A stretch of DNA of 64,000 nucleotides. Source: Streptomyces tateyamensis. Its GTDB lineage: Bacteria; Actinomycetota; Actinomycetes; Streptomycetales; Streptomycetaceae. Shown here piece after piece: positions 53,720-62,839 of the stretch. The notes under the pieces were generated by a model. It did no database searches and was not told the DNA's origin. It was given only the letters and a program-made list of their open reading frames with translations. Position 1 is the stretch's first letter, and each line of letters begins with the position of its first letter. The translations under genes and the position numbers were made by a program. The DNA lies in contig NZ_PYBW01000055.1 in the NCBI RefSeq assembly GCF_003205575.1, positions 1 to 64,000 of the forward strand, given 5' to 3'.

Positions 53720-54733
53720 ATGACAACGCAGACCGCCATCGCCCCGCAGCGCGCGGGGCAGCCGCACCCGGTGGACCGGGTGAACGCCGTCGAGGCCCGC
53801 GGCATCGTGAAGCAGTTCGGCACCACCAAGGCCCTGGACGGGGTCGACCTGACGGTCCGCCAGGGCACCGTGCTCGGCGTGCTCGGCCCCAACGGGGCCG
53901 GCAAGACCACCCTGATCCGGATCCTGTCCACGCTGGTCCGCCCCGACGCCGGCACCGCCGTGGTCGGCGGCTACGACGTGCTGCGCCAGCCCAAGCAGCT
54001 GCGCCGCACGATAGGGCTCACCGGCCAGTACGCCTCGGTGGACGAGCTGCTCTCCGGCACCGAGAACCTCTACCTGATCGGCCGCCTGCTGGACCTGTCC
54101 GCCAAGCAGGCCAAGGCCCGCGCCGCCGAGCTGCTGGAGCGCTTCTCGCTCACCGAAGCGGCCGGCCGTCCGGCGAAGACCTACTCCGGCGGGATGCGCC
54201 GCCGGCTCGACCTGGCCGCCTCCATGATCGGCCACCCCAAGGTGCTCTACCTGGACGAGCCCACCACCGGTCTGGACCCGCGCACCCGCAACGAGGTCTG
54301 GGCCGAGGTGCAGCGGATGGTCGTCGAGGGCGCCACCGTGCTGCTCACCACCCAGTACATGGAGGAGGCCGAACAGCTCGCCTCCGACCTGACCGTGATC
54401 GACCGCGGCCGGGTGATCGCCAACGGCACGGTGACCGGCCTGAAGGCCCAGGTGGGGGGCCGCACGCTGCGCATCACCCCCGACCGTCCGGCCGAACTGC
54501 CCGAGATGGTGCGGGCCCTGACCGAGTGCGGGATCACCGGCGGCCACGCCGACCCGGACGGCCGGCTGGCCGTGCCGATCACCGACGAGGAGCTGCTGAC
54601 CGCCGTCATCGGCGTGCTCGGCACCCGCGGCTTCACGGTGGCCGCCATCGACACCGAGGTACCCAGCCTGGACGAGGTCTTCCTCGCCCTCACCGGCCGG
54701 CAGGCCGCCACCGCCGAGGAGAGCGCGCGATGA
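53720..54733 (+). CDS. ABC exporter ATPase, DrrA type
   Basis: A 337-residue ABC ATPase of the daunorubicin-resistance subfamily. Walker A is GPNGAGKTT, the signature motif YSGGMRRRLDLA, Walker B VLYLDEPTTGLDP. A C-terminal regulatory domain of about 80 residues ends in the DrrA-typical TEVPSLDEVFLALTGR. It powers export of a hydrophobic compound with the permease encoded next, whose ATG overlaps this stop codon (ATGA). ATG at 53720 is a probable leaderless start. No self-resistance context such as a biosynthetic gene is visible. Confidence 0.95.
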   Translation: MTTQTAIAPQRAGQPHPVDRVNAVEARGIVKQFGTTKALDGVDLTVRQGTVLGVLGPNGAGKTTLIRILSTLVRPDAGTAVVGGYDVLRQPKQLRRTIGLTGQYASVDELLSGTENLYLIGRLLDLSAKQAKARAAELLERFSLTEAAGRPAKTYSGGMRRRLDLAASMIGHPKVLYLDEPTTGLDPRTRNEVWAEVQRMVVEGATVLLTTQYMEEAEQLASDLTVIDRGRVIANGTVTGLKAQVGGRTLRITPDRPAELPEMVRALTECGITGGHADPDGRLAVPITDEELLTAVIGVLGTRGFTVAAIDTEVPSLDEVFLALTGRQAATAEESAR

Positions 54734-55563
54734 CCACCACCACCCTGACCCCCGCCACCCGTCCGGCGCCCACCGCGAGCACCGCCGCGGACACCCCGAC
54801 CCGGGTCCGCGACCACCTGCGCCACATCGGCGCGCTGACCCGGCGCAACATCATGCGGATCAAGGCCGACCCGGAGTCGATGTTCGACGCGGTCCTGATG
54901 CCGATCATCTTCACCCTGCTCTTCGTCTACGTCTTCGGCGGCGCGGTCTCCGGCAGCCAGCAGGCCTACAAGCAGTGGCTGATCCCCGGCCTGCTCGGCA
55001 CCACCGGGATGAACCTGGCGATGGCGGTCGGCACCGGCCTCAACACCGACCTGCAGACCGGGGTGATGGACCGGTTCCGCACCCTGCCGATCGGGCGCTC
55101 CTCGGTGCTGGTCGGCAAGATGCTGGCCGAGGCCTGCCGCGGCCTGGTCTCCTACACCGTGCTGGTCTGCTTCGCGCTGCTGCTCGGCATGGACTTCAAG
55201 ACCGGCCCGCTCGGCGTGCTGGCCGCGGTCGGCCTGTCGCTGCTGTTCGGCATGGCGCTGGTCTGGGTTTCGATGCTGCTCGGGCTGGTGCTCAAGAGCG
55301 CCCAGGCGGTCCAGGGGCTCGGCATGCTGGTGCTGATGCCGCTGCAGTTCGGCAGCTCGATCTTCGCGCCGACCGCCACCATGCCGGGCTGGCTGCAGGC
55401 CTTCACCAAGTACAACCCGCTGTCCAACCTGGCCGACGCCTGCCGCAACCTGATCAACGGCGGGCCGCTGACCCACTCCGTCACCCTGGTGCTGCTCTGG
55501 TCGCTGGCGATCACCGCCGTGACCGCACCGCTGGCGGTCAGCCGCTTCCGCAAGCGGACCTGA
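54730..55563 (+). CDS. ABC exporter permease, DrrB type
   Basis: A 277-residue ABC-2 membrane protein with about six helices (LMPIIFTLLFVYVFGGAV, IPGLLGTTGMNLAMAVG, LVSYTVLVCFALLLGMDF, GLSLLFGMALVWVSMLLGL, TLVLLWSLAITAVTAPLAV). The amphipathic N-terminal helix before the first segment (RHIGALTRRNIMRIKADPESM) is typical of DrrB. It forms an exporter with the upstream ATPase (4-nt overlap). It converges with the SARP gene at a 7-nt gap, so the two transcripts must overlap. Confidence 0.95.
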   Translation: MTTTTLTPATRPAPTASTAADTPTRVRDHLRHIGALTRRNIMRIKADPESMFDAVLMPIIFTLLFVYVFGGAVSGSQQAYKQWLIPGLLGTTGMNLAMAVGTGLNTDLQTGVMDRFRTLPIGRSSVLVGKMLAEACRGLVSYTVLVCFALLLGMDFKTGPLGVLAAVGLSLLFGMALVWVSMLLGLVLKSAQAVQGLGMLVLMPLQFGSSIFAPTATMPGWLQAFTKYNPLSNLADACRNLINGGPLTHSVTLVLLWSLAITAVTAPLAVSRFRKRT

Positions 55564-55570
55564 CGCCGGG

Positions 55571-58500
55571 TCAGAGCGCGTCGACCACCTCGTCCAGCAG
55601 GGCCGTGACCTCCTCCCAGGAGAGGTCGCGGCCCGCGGCGTACAGCCGCTCAGCCTCCTCGACCGGGCACAGCCGCAGCATCAGCTGCTCGCGGGCCCGG
55701 CGCAGCTCGCCCTCCAGGAAGCCGCCCTGGACTCCGGTCCGCGCACTGTGCGCCCCGATCAGCAGCCCGGCCAGCCGCACCAGGGCCTGGTCCCGGCCGC
55801 GTTCGGCCAGCAGCAGCAGGCTGCTGGCCATCACCGGCAGCATCAGCAGGGTGAGGTGCTCGGCGAAGGCCGAGACCGCCCCGGGCAGCGCCCGCAGTCG
55901 GCACAGCCCTTCGCGCAGGGCCGGGCCGGCCTCGTCCAACCGGCCCGCCTGGGCCAGCGTCACCGCCTCGACGCTGCCGACCAGCGCGTCGGTCAGCCCG
56001 GAGGCGCCGAGGCCGAACTGGATCCGGGCCGCCTTCAGCGCCGCCACCTCGGCCAGCGCCGCCTCGTGCTCGCCGCGGAAGGTGTACAGCCCGGCCAGCA
56101 GCGAGTGGCCGAAGAACTTCGCACCCTCGTTGACGTGCGCGCCCTCGGCTGCCAGCGCCAGGCCCTGGCGGATCAGCCGCTCCCCCTCCACCTGGTCCTG
56201 GTCCAGCACCGCCTCGCCCAGGCGCAGGGTGAGGATCGGCACCTCCTGGGGCGCGCCGAGCTCCTCGGCCAGCTCGATCGCCCGGCGGTAGGAGGCGGCC
56301 GCGCCGACGTTGTCGCCGGCGAACCCGGCCGTCTCGGCCTGCGCCGCCAGCGACTCGGTCAGCCCCCAGCTGTCGCCCAGCCGGGAGTAGATCTCCAGCG
56401 CCTCGGCCCCGTCCGCCCGGGCCCGCTCCAGCCCGCCGAACCGGTCGTTGGAGATCTTGGCGCGCAGCTGCAGCGCCCAGGCCAGCTCGCTCTGCCGGCC
56501 GTAGCGGCGGCAGCCCGCCACCGCGTCGTCGAGGATCACCAGCATGTCCTCGGCCCGGCCGGCCAGGAAGCAGGCGAAGATCCGCAGCATCGGCACGTGG
56601 GTGTAGGTCTGCGGCAGGCCGTCGTGGTAGGCCTGGATGATCCGCGGGGCGCGCACCAGCGTCGCCTGGTCGGCCATCACCGCCAGGTCCCCCTCCATCC
56701 GGGTCAGCAGGTTCAGGATCCAGGCCTGCCGCCGGGCCTCCTGCAGCACCGGGTCGGGCCACGGCAGCGGGTACGCCAGCGGGTCCTGCTCCACCGGCTC
56801 GGGGGCCGGCGCGTGCTCGCCGAACGGGTCCGCGCCGAGCGCGCAGACCCGGTCCGCCCAGTCGGCCGCCTCGGCCCGGTAGTCGCGCAGCATCCAGAAC
56901 CAGGCCATGCCCAGCAGCAGCGCCAGCGCGTCCGGCTCCCGGCCGTCCGCCACCGCGTGCCGCAGCGCGGCCCGCACGTTGTCCTGCTCGCGCTCCAGCA
57001 CGGTGAGCAGGTGCAGCTGGCGGGAGCTGTGCACGTGCTGGGCCGAGTCCCGGACCAGTTCCCGAAAGGCCGTCAGGTGCCGCAGCCGGGTGCCCTGGTC
57101 GCCGGCCTCGGCCAGTCGCTCGGCGGCGTACTCGTGGATCGTCTCCAGCATCCAGTAGCGCGGCGGCCCCGCCTGGTTCAGCCCGGCCACCACCAGCGAC
57201 TTGTCCACCAGTGAGAAGAGCAGCTCGGCCACCTGGCCGGAGCGCACCAGCTCGCCGTCGGCGCACACCAGCTCGGCGTGCTCCAGGGTCCAGCCGCCGG
57301 CGAAGACCGCCAGCCGGCCCAGCAGCGCGCGCTCGCGCGCGTCCAGCAGCTCCCAGCTCCAGTCGACCACCGCGCGCAGCGTCTGCTGACGGGGCAGCAG
57401 CACCCGGCTGCCACCGGTCAGCAGCGCGAACCGGCCGTCCAACCGGTCGGCCAGCTGACGGGGCGTCATCGAGCGCAGCCGGGCCGCGGCCAGCTCGATG
57501 GCCAGCGGCAGGCCGTCCAGCCGGCGGCAGATCTCGGCGCAGGCGGCCGGGTCGTCCTCCGGCTGGAAGCCGGGGCGGGCGGCGGCCCCGCGCTCGGCCA
57601 GCAGCCGCAGCGCGACCGGGTCCGGCAGCGGCTCCACCGGCAGCACCGACTCGCCCGGCACGCCGAGCGGCTCCCGGCTGGTGGCCAGCACCGTCAGTCC
57701 CGGGCACTCGGCGAGCAGTTGGTCGGCGAGTTCGGCGGCGGCCTGCACCAGGTGCTCGCAGTTGTCGAGCAGCAGCAGCATCCGGGTCTGGCCGCAGTGC
57801 TCGACGATGCGGCGCACCGGGTCCACCGGGCCCTCGGGCACCGTGGTGTGCAGCTGGGTGGCGCGCAGGCCGAGCGCGGTGAGCACCAGACCCGGCACTC
57901 CCGCCGGGTCCTCCAGCGGGGCCAGCTCGACCTGCCAGACGCCGTCCGGCCAGCGCCCGCCCCGCTGGGCCAGCCGGCCGGCCTCCACCGAGAGCCGGGT
58001 CTTGCCGGAACCGCCGGGGCCGGTCAGGGTGACCAGCCGGGCCGTGCCGATCAGCTCGCCGAGGGCGGCCAGGTCCTGCTCGCGCCCGACAAAGCTGGTC
58101 AGCCCGGCCCGCAGGTTGCCCGGCGGGCCCGACTGCGCGCGGCCCGCGGTCGGCCGGGCGGTGGCACGCGGCGGCCCGGGCGGCTCCTGCTGGGTGAGCA
58201 GTTCCCGGTGCACGGCCCGCAGTTCGGCGCTCGGGTCGGCGCCCAGCTGGTCGGCCAGCGCCTGCCGCAGCTGCTCGTAGCGCTCCAACGCCTCGGCGGT
58301 GCGCCCGCTCTCGCGCAGTGCCCGCAGCCAGAGCAGGTGCAGCGGCTCGTCCAGCGGGTGGTCGGCGCACAGGCCGGCCAGCTCGGCCACCACCTCGCCG
58401 GAGCGGCCCAGCTCCAGCTCGGCGGCCAGCTTGGCCCGCCGCGCCTCGGCCCGCTGCGCCTCCAGCCGCACCGCGTTGCCCGCCCGGTCCGGCAGGTCGG

Positions 58501-58900
58501 CCAGCGCCGGGCCGCGCCACAGCGCCAGGGCCGCGCCCAGCTGCTCGGTGGCCACCCCCGGCTCACCGGCCGCCAGCGCGCGGCTGCCCTCGGCGGCCAG
58601 CGCCTGGAACCGGCTCAGGTCGCTGGCCGGGTCGGTCAGCCAGTAGCCGCCGGGCCCGGAGCCGACCCGCTCGCGCCCCAGGGTGCGGCGCAGCCGGCCC
58701 ACCAGGGTCTGCAGCGCGGCGGCCGCGTCCTGCGGCGGCTCGTCCTCCCACACCTCGGCGACCAGCACCTCGGCCGGTACCGGGGCGCCCTGGCGCAGCA
58801 CCAGGGCGGTGAGCAGGGCGCGCAGCCGGGCGCCGCCGAGCGGCACGGGGGTGCCGTCGTCGTGGGTCGCGGTGGTGGTGCCGAGGATGCCGTAGTGCAC
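55571..58900 (-). CDS. AfsR/SARP-type regulator with NB-ARC and TPR domains
   Basis: A 1109-residue regulator. The N-terminal OmpR-like DNA-binding domain (MHYGILGTTTATHDDGTPVPLGGARLRALLTALVL) and bacterial transcriptional activation domain (about residues 95-235, ASDLSRFQALAAEGSRALAAGE) define a SARP. An NB-ARC ATPase follows, with P-loop TGPGGSGKTR (about residue 293), LLLLDNCEHL and LATSREPLGV. The C-terminal half is helical TPR-like. Large SARPs integrate signals and switch on secondary metabolism or export. The only codirectional candidates are absent; a DrrAB exporter converges on it. Start: GTG at 58900. Confidence 0.93.
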   Translation of the reverse strand: MHYGILGTTTATHDDGTPVPLGGARLRALLTALVLRQGAPVPAEVLVAEVWEDEPPQDAAAALQTLVGRLRRTLGRERVGSGPGGYWLTDPASDLSRFQALAAEGSRALAAGEPGVATEQLGAALALWRGPALADLPDRAGNAVRLEAQRAEARRAKLAAELELGRSGEVVAELAGLCADHPLDEPLHLLWLRALRESGRTAEALERYEQLRQALADQLGADPSAELRAVHRELLTQQEPPGPPRATARPTAGRAQSGPPGNLRAGLTSFVGREQDLAALGELIGTARLVTLTGPGGSGKTRLSVEAGRLAQRGGRWPDGVWQVELAPLEDPAGVPGLVLTALGLRATQLHTTVPEGPVDPVRRIVEHCGQTRMLLLLDNCEHLVQAAAELADQLLAECPGLTVLATSREPLGVPGESVLPVEPLPDPVALRLLAERGAAARPGFQPEDDPAACAEICRRLDGLPLAIELAAARLRSMTPRQLADRLDGRFALLTGGSRVLLPRQQTLRAVVDWSWELLDARERALLGRLAVFAGGWTLEHAELVCADGELVRSGQVAELLFSLVDKSLVVAGLNQAGPPRYWMLETIHEYAAERLAEAGDQGTRLRHLTAFRELVRDSAQHVHSSRQLHLLTVLEREQDNVRAALRHAVADGREPDALALLLGMAWFWMLRDYRAEAADWADRVCALGADPFGEHAPAPEPVEQDPLAYPLPWPDPVLQEARRQAWILNLLTRMEGDLAVMADQATLVRAPRIIQAYHDGLPQTYTHVPMLRIFACFLAGRAEDMLVILDDAVAGCRRYGRQSELAWALQLRAKISNDRFGGLERARADGAEALEIYSRLGDSWGLTESLAAQAETAGFAGDNVGAAASYRRAIELAEELGAPQEVPILTLRLGEAVLDQDQVEGERLIRQGLALAAEGAHVNEGAKFFGHSLLAGLYTFRGEHEAALAEVAALKAARIQFGLGASGLTDALVGSVEAVTLAQAGRLDEAGPALREGLCRLRALPGAVSAFAEHLTLLMLPVMASSLLLLAERGRDQALVRLAGLLIGAHSARTGVQGGFLEGELRRAREQLMLRLCPVEEAERLYAAGRDLSWEEVTALLDEVVDAL

Positions 58901-58983
58901 CGGACCATTCTGGGCCAGCCTGGGCCGACCGGGTTACCGTCTACCCTCCCTATGGAGTGGGGATCCAGTTAGAGGAGTGGGAA

Positions 58984-59793
58984 ATGAGCTTCGCCGACGC
59001 CAGGGCCGACCGCGAGCACCGCCGGATCAGCCCGGTCTTCTGGGTGTTGGTCGCCACCATGGGCACCTCCGCCTGGGCGGCCTGGTCCGGCTACGGCTCG
59101 GGCGGGTTCGGCGTCTTCCTGTTCGTGGTGTCCGGCTGGCTGGTCTCGCTCTGCCTGCACGAGTACGGGCACGCGCGCACCGCGCTGCACGGCGGGGACA
59201 TCACGGTGGGGGCCAAGGGCTACCTGACGCTCAATCCGTTCAAGTACACCCACGCCCTCTACAGCATCGTGATGCCGCTGGTCTTCGTGCTGCTGGGCGG
59301 GATCGGCCTGCCGGGCGGGGCGGTCTTCATCGAGCGCGACCGGATCCGCGGCCGGCTCAAGCACAGCCTGGTGTCGGCGGCCGGCCCGCTGGTCAACCTG
59401 GCCTTCGCGGTGGTGCTGCTGGTGCCGGTCGGCCAGGGCTGGCTGGACTCGGCGCCGGGCACCACGCAGATCGACGGCTACCCGGTGCCCACGCTGGCGG
59501 CCGCGTTCGGCTTCCTGGGCCTGCTGCAGCTGTCGGCGACGCTGCTCAACCTGCTGCCGGTGCCGGGCCTGGACGGCTACGGGATCGTCGAGCCCTGGCT
59601 GTCCTACAAGACCCGGGCGGCGGTGCGCCCGTTCGCGCAGTTCGGCATGCTCGCGGTCTTCGCGCTGCTGTGGCAGCCGGAGGTCAACCGGCAGTTCTTC
59701 GACCTGCTGCGGTCGGTGATGGACCTGTTCGGCGTGAACACCTACTACTTCGGGGCCGTCGGCCACGACCTGTTCCGGTTCTGGAACCAGTGA
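58984..59793 (+). CDS. M50 family site-2 protease homolog
   Basis: A 269-residue polytopic membrane metalloprotease. The zinc-binding HEYGH (His59-His63) lies in a helix, and the second ligand site is LPVPGLDGYG near residue 198. There are about six helices and no PDZ or CBS domain. Such rhomboid-like S2P proteins cut membrane-bound regulators (for example anti-sigma factors) by intramembrane proteolysis. No anti-sigma gene adjoins, so the substrate is unknown. ATG at 58984 has AGAGGAG upstream. It diverges from the SARP gene across 83 bp, so they may share control (inference). Confidence 0.9.
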   Translation: MSFADARADREHRRISPVFWVLVATMGTSAWAAWSGYGSGGFGVFLFVVSGWLVSLCLHEYGHARTALHGGDITVGAKGYLTLNPFKYTHALYSIVMPLVFVLLGGIGLPGGAVFIERDRIRGRLKHSLVSAAGPLVNLAFAVVLLVPVGQGWLDSAPGTTQIDGYPVPTLAAAFGFLGLLQLSATLLNLLPVPGLDGYGIVEPWLSYKTRAAVRPFAQFGMLAVFALLWQPEVNRQFFDLLRSVMDLFGVNTYYFGAVGHDLFRFWNQ

Positions 59794-59847
59794 CCGACGG
59801 CCGGGCCGGCTGACCGAGCGCCGGGCTCGGCCGACCGGCTGCGGGGC

Positions 59848-60030
59848 TCAGCCCTGCTCGGCGGCCCGGCGCAGTTTCTCGCGGCGCAGGTGGAACCAGG
59901 CGATGTTGCTGGAGACCCCGGCCAGCAGCACCCAGATCACCCCGAGCCAGTTGCCCTGCACGAAGGAGACCACGGCGGCGGCCACCGCGAGGACGAAGAC
60001 GATCGAGGCGTACAGGGCGTTGCGGGGCAT
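59848..60030 (-). CDS. Small two-helix membrane protein
   Basis: A 60-residue protein with two transmembrane segments (ALYASIVFVLAVAAAVVSFVQ and LGVIWVLLAGVSSNIAWFHL) and a basic tail (RREKLRRAAEQG). Similar tiny proteins are common in streptomycetes and have no known function. ATG at 60030 gives the shortest complete frame. It converges with the M50 gene and is codirectional with the F420 reductase upstream of it, 86 nt away. Confidence 0.7.
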   Translation of the reverse strand: MPRNALYASIVFVLAVAAAVVSFVQGNWLGVIWVLLAGVSSNIAWFHLRREKLRRAAEQG

Positions 60031-60116
60031 GCGGCCGGCTCCAGGGGTCGGGACTGTCGGCGTCCATTGTCGCCGCTGCGGGCGGCCACCCCGAACCGGG
60101 GTGGCCGCCCGCCGGG

Positions 60117-60800
60117 TCACACGTCCGTGATCCGCAGCCCCGCGTGCGCCTTGTAGCGGCGGTTGACCGAGATCAGGTTGGCCACCAGCGCCTCCACCTG
60201 GTGCGCGTTGCGCAGCCGCCCGGCGTAGACCCCGCGCATGCCGGGGATCTTGCCGGCCAGCGCCTGGACCAGGTCGGTGGCGGCCCGCTGGTCGCCGAGC
60301 ACGAGCACGTCGGTGTCGATCGAGTCCAGCTCGCGGTCCTGCAGTAGCACCGCCGACAGGTGGTGGAAGGCGGCGGTCACCCGGGACTCGGGCAGCAGCG
60401 CGGCGGCCTGCTCGGCGGCGCTGCCCTCGGCCGGCTTGAGCGCGTAGGCGCCCTGCTTGTCGAAGCCCAGCGGGTTGACGCAGTCCACCACGATCTTGCC
60501 GGCCAGCTCGGCCCGCAGTGCGGTGAGCGTCTGCGCGTGCCCGTCCCAGGGCACCGCGACGATCACGATGTCGCTGCGCCGGGCGCAGCCGGCGTTGTCC
60601 GCGCCGCGCACGCCGTACCCGAGTTCGGCGGCGGCCGCCTCGGCCCGCTCGGCGGTGCGGGAGCCGATGATCACCTGCTGGCCGGCCTTGGCCAGCCGGT
60701 AGGCCAGGCCGCGGCCCTGGTCGCCGGTGCCGCCGAGCACGCCGACCACCAGGGAGTCCAGGTCGGCGGCCGGCTGGGTCGCTGATTCGAGGGAAGTCAT
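60117..60800 (-). CDS. npdG: F420:NADPH oxidoreductase
   Basis: A 227-residue enzyme that moves hydride between NADPH and the deazaflavin F420. The N-terminal NADP-binding motif is VVGVLGGTGDQGRGLAYRLA followed by IIGSRTAERA (NADPH-selecting Arg). Further family motifs are DIVIVAVPWDGHAQTL, VDCVNPLGFDKQG and AAFHHLSAVLL. The enzyme is complete. ATG at 60800 has a CAGGAT box 7 nt upstream and no ribosome-binding site (leaderless). F420 enzymes are typical of actinobacteria. The gene diverges from a hypothetical gene 46 bp away. Confidence 0.93.
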   Translation of the reverse strand: MTSLESATQPAADLDSLVVGVLGGTGDQGRGLAYRLAKAGQQVIIGSRTAERAEAAAAELGYGVRGADNAGCARRSDIVIVAVPWDGHAQTLTALRAELAGKIVVDCVNPLGFDKQGAYALKPAEGSAAEQAAALLPESRVTAAFHHLSAVLLQDRELDSIDTDVLVLGDQRAATDLVQALAGKIPGMRGVYAGRLRNAHQVEALVANLISVNRRYKAHAGLRITDV

Positions 60801-60807
60801 GCCCGAG

Positions 60808-60813
60808 ATCCTG
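60808..60813 (-). promoter_or_regulatory. -10-like box CAGGAT of the npdG start
   Basis: On the minus strand CAGGAT lies 7 nt before the npdG ATG. A plus-strand CATCCT at 60835-60840 lies 6 nt before the divergent gene at 60847, so both starts may be leaderless. Confidence 0.45.
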
Positions 60814-60846
60814 CCAAATCCGGCGGTCGGCCTCCATCCTGACCCG

Positions 60847-61434
60847 ATGGACGCGAAGAGTGTGGGCGCGCTGCGCCAGACCCTGGCCGGGTCACCGCTG
60901 CTGGACGCCACCCGCGGCTTCGCCGCCGCGCTGCGCGCCGCGGTGACCCGGCGCACCGCGCGCGGGCTGCTGCTGGTCGGCTCGACCGGGTACGAGCCCT
61001 GGCACCTGGCCGCCCACCTGGACGAGGAGGCCGCCTGGTCCGGGGTGCCGCAGCTGGCGCCGCGACTGGTCCGCCACCAGCCCACCGCCCTGGGCACCCC
61101 CGCCCATCTGCGGCTCGGCCTGGACGATCTGGCCGCGGCCCGGCGCGGCCAGACCGTGCTGGTGGTCACCCCGCAGGCGGCCGGGACACCGCTGTTGGAG
61201 CGGATGGCGGACGCCCGGCGCGGCGGGGCCACCGTGCTGGCGCTGGCCGGCGCCGATCCGCAGCTGACCGGGCTGGCGCACCAGCAGCTGACCGTGGATC
61301 AGGTGCCGGACGAGGGCTTCGACCTGGTCCAGCACCTGGTCAGCGCCGCCGCCGGGGAGCCGGCCCGCACGCTGCCGGGCCGGCTGGCCCGGCTGGCCCG
61401 CCAGCTCGGCGGGGAGCCGGCCCAGCGCTGGTGA
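60847..61434 (+). CDS. Conserved hypothetical protein
   Basis: A 195-residue protein with no motif I can name. The middle (GLLLVGSTGYEPWHLAAHLDEEAAW, TVLVVTPQAAGTPLLERMADARRGGATVLALAG) alternates beta strands and helices in a way that resembles SIS or Rossmann-like folds, but I see no catalytic signature. The C-terminus is GRLARLARQLGGEPAQRW. No signal peptide or membrane segment. Divergent to npdG; an F420 link would be speculation. ATG at 60847, with a CATCCT box 6 nt upstream. Confidence 0.65.
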   Translation: MDAKSVGALRQTLAGSPLLDATRGFAAALRAAVTRRTARGLLLVGSTGYEPWHLAAHLDEEAAWSGVPQLAPRLVRHQPTALGTPAHLRLGLDDLAAARRGQTVLVVTPQAAGTPLLERMADARRGGATVLALAGADPQLTGLAHQQLTVDQVPDEGFDLVQHLVSAAAGEPARTLPGRLARLARQLGGEPAQRW

Positions 61435-61512
61435 GCGGTGGCCGCCGGCCGCTAGCCGGTGGCCCCGATATTCGGTTGCCCCGGCCGCGCCGAGCCCCCA
61501 GGCTGAGCGCCC

Positions 61513-62799
61513 GTGACGGCATCCCTGCGCAAGCTGCGCCCCGACCTGACCCCGTGGCGCAGCTCGCGGGACTTCCGGCTGCTCTGGGGCTCCGGCTCGA
61601 TCAGCAGCTTCGGCAACCTGATCACCTACGTCGCGGTACCGCTGCAGATCAAGCAGTTGACCGGCTCCTACCTCGCGGTCGGCGCGATCGGCCTGGTGGA
61701 GCTGGTGCCGCTGATCGTCTTCGGGCTCTGGGGCGGTGCCCTGGCCGACGCACTGGACCGGCGCAAGCTGGTGCTTGGCACCGAGGCCGGCCTCGGGCTG
61801 ATCACCGGCCTGCTGCTGCTCAACGCACTGCTGCCGCACCCGCTGCTGTGGCCGATCTACCTGGCCACCGCGCTGGTCGCGGCGCTGGACGGGCTGCAGC
61901 GCCCGGCCCTGGACACCCTGGTCCCGCGGGTGGTGGAGCACGACCAGCTGACCGCCGCCTTCGCGCTGGTCTCGATCTACCGCAACGTCAACATGGTGGC
62001 CGGCCCCGCCCTGGCGGGCGTGCTGGTCGCCTCCGCCGGCCCGGCCCCCGCCTTCGCGGTCGACCTGGCCACCTACGCCTGCTCGCTGGTGCTGCTGGCC
62101 CGGATGCGCCAGGTGCCGCCGCCGACCGGCGCCGAGCGGCCCAGCCTGGCGGGCATCGCCGCCGGGGTGCGGTACGCCTGCAGCCGGCCCGAGCTGCTGG
62201 GCACCTACCTGGTGGACATCGCGGCCATGTTCTTTGCCTTCCCGAACACGATCTTTCCGTTCCTGGCCGACCGGCTGCACGCGCACTGGGCGCTCGGGCT
62301 GCTCTACGGCGCCACCGCGGTCGGCTCGCTGCTGGTCTCGGCCACCGCCGGCTGGGCCGGCCAGGTGCACCGGCACGGGCGGATGGTGGTGCTGGCCGCG
62401 CTCGGCTGGGGTGCGGCGATGGCCGGGGCCGGGCTGTTCGACAACATCTGGCTGGTCCTGCTCTGCCTGGCGGTGGCCGGCGGGGCGGACATGGTCAGCG
62501 GACTGGGCCGCTCGACCATGTGGAACCAGTCCATCCCCGACGAGCTGCGCGGGCGACTGGCCGGGGTGGAGCTGCTCAGCTACTCGGTCGGCCCGCAGCT
62601 GGGCCAGCTGCGGGCCGGCTCGACGGCCCACCTGGTGGGGGTGCGCGGCTCGGTCTGGCTGGGCGGGCTGGCCTGTGTGCTCAGCGTCGCGGGACTGGCG
62701 GCGGCGCTGCCGAAACTGCTCGCCTACGACGCGCGCACCGATCCGCACGCGGTGGCGGTGCGGGCCGCCCGGGAGGGCCAGCAGCGGCTGGCTGCCTGA
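61513..62799 (+). CDS. MFS transporter, DHA3/EntS-like
   Basis: A 428-residue 12-helix transporter of the DHA3 type that includes enterobactin and drug exporters. It starts with the family-typical RDFRLLWGSGSISSFGNLITYVAVPLQIKQLTGS. It has GGALADALDRRKLVLGTEAG (motif A) and ALLLGNLVQRPALDTLVP-like GLQRPALDTLVPRVV, and ends in helix 12 plus a basic tail. GTG at 61513. No siderophore genes are adjacent; the substrate is unknown. It is complete and follows the hypothetical gene by 78 nt. Confidence 0.88.
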   Translation: MTASLRKLRPDLTPWRSSRDFRLLWGSGSISSFGNLITYVAVPLQIKQLTGSYLAVGAIGLVELVPLIVFGLWGGALADALDRRKLVLGTEAGLGLITGLLLLNALLPHPLLWPIYLATALVAALDGLQRPALDTLVPRVVEHDQLTAAFALVSIYRNVNMVAGPALAGVLVASAGPAPAFAVDLATYACSLVLLARMRQVPPPTGAERPSLAGIAAGVRYACSRPELLGTYLVDIAAMFFAFPNTIFPFLADRLHAHWALGLLYGATAVGSLLVSATAGWAGQVHRHGRMVVLAALGWGAAMAGAGLFDNIWLVLLCLAVAGGADMVSGLGRSTMWNQSIPDELRGRLAGVELLSYSVGPQLGQLRAGSTAHLVGVRGSVWLGGLACVLSVAGLAAALPKLLAYDARTDPHAVAVRAAREGQQRLAA

Positions 62800-62839
62800 C
62801 CGACGGGCGGCCCGCACCGACACCGGAGCTGACGAACGG

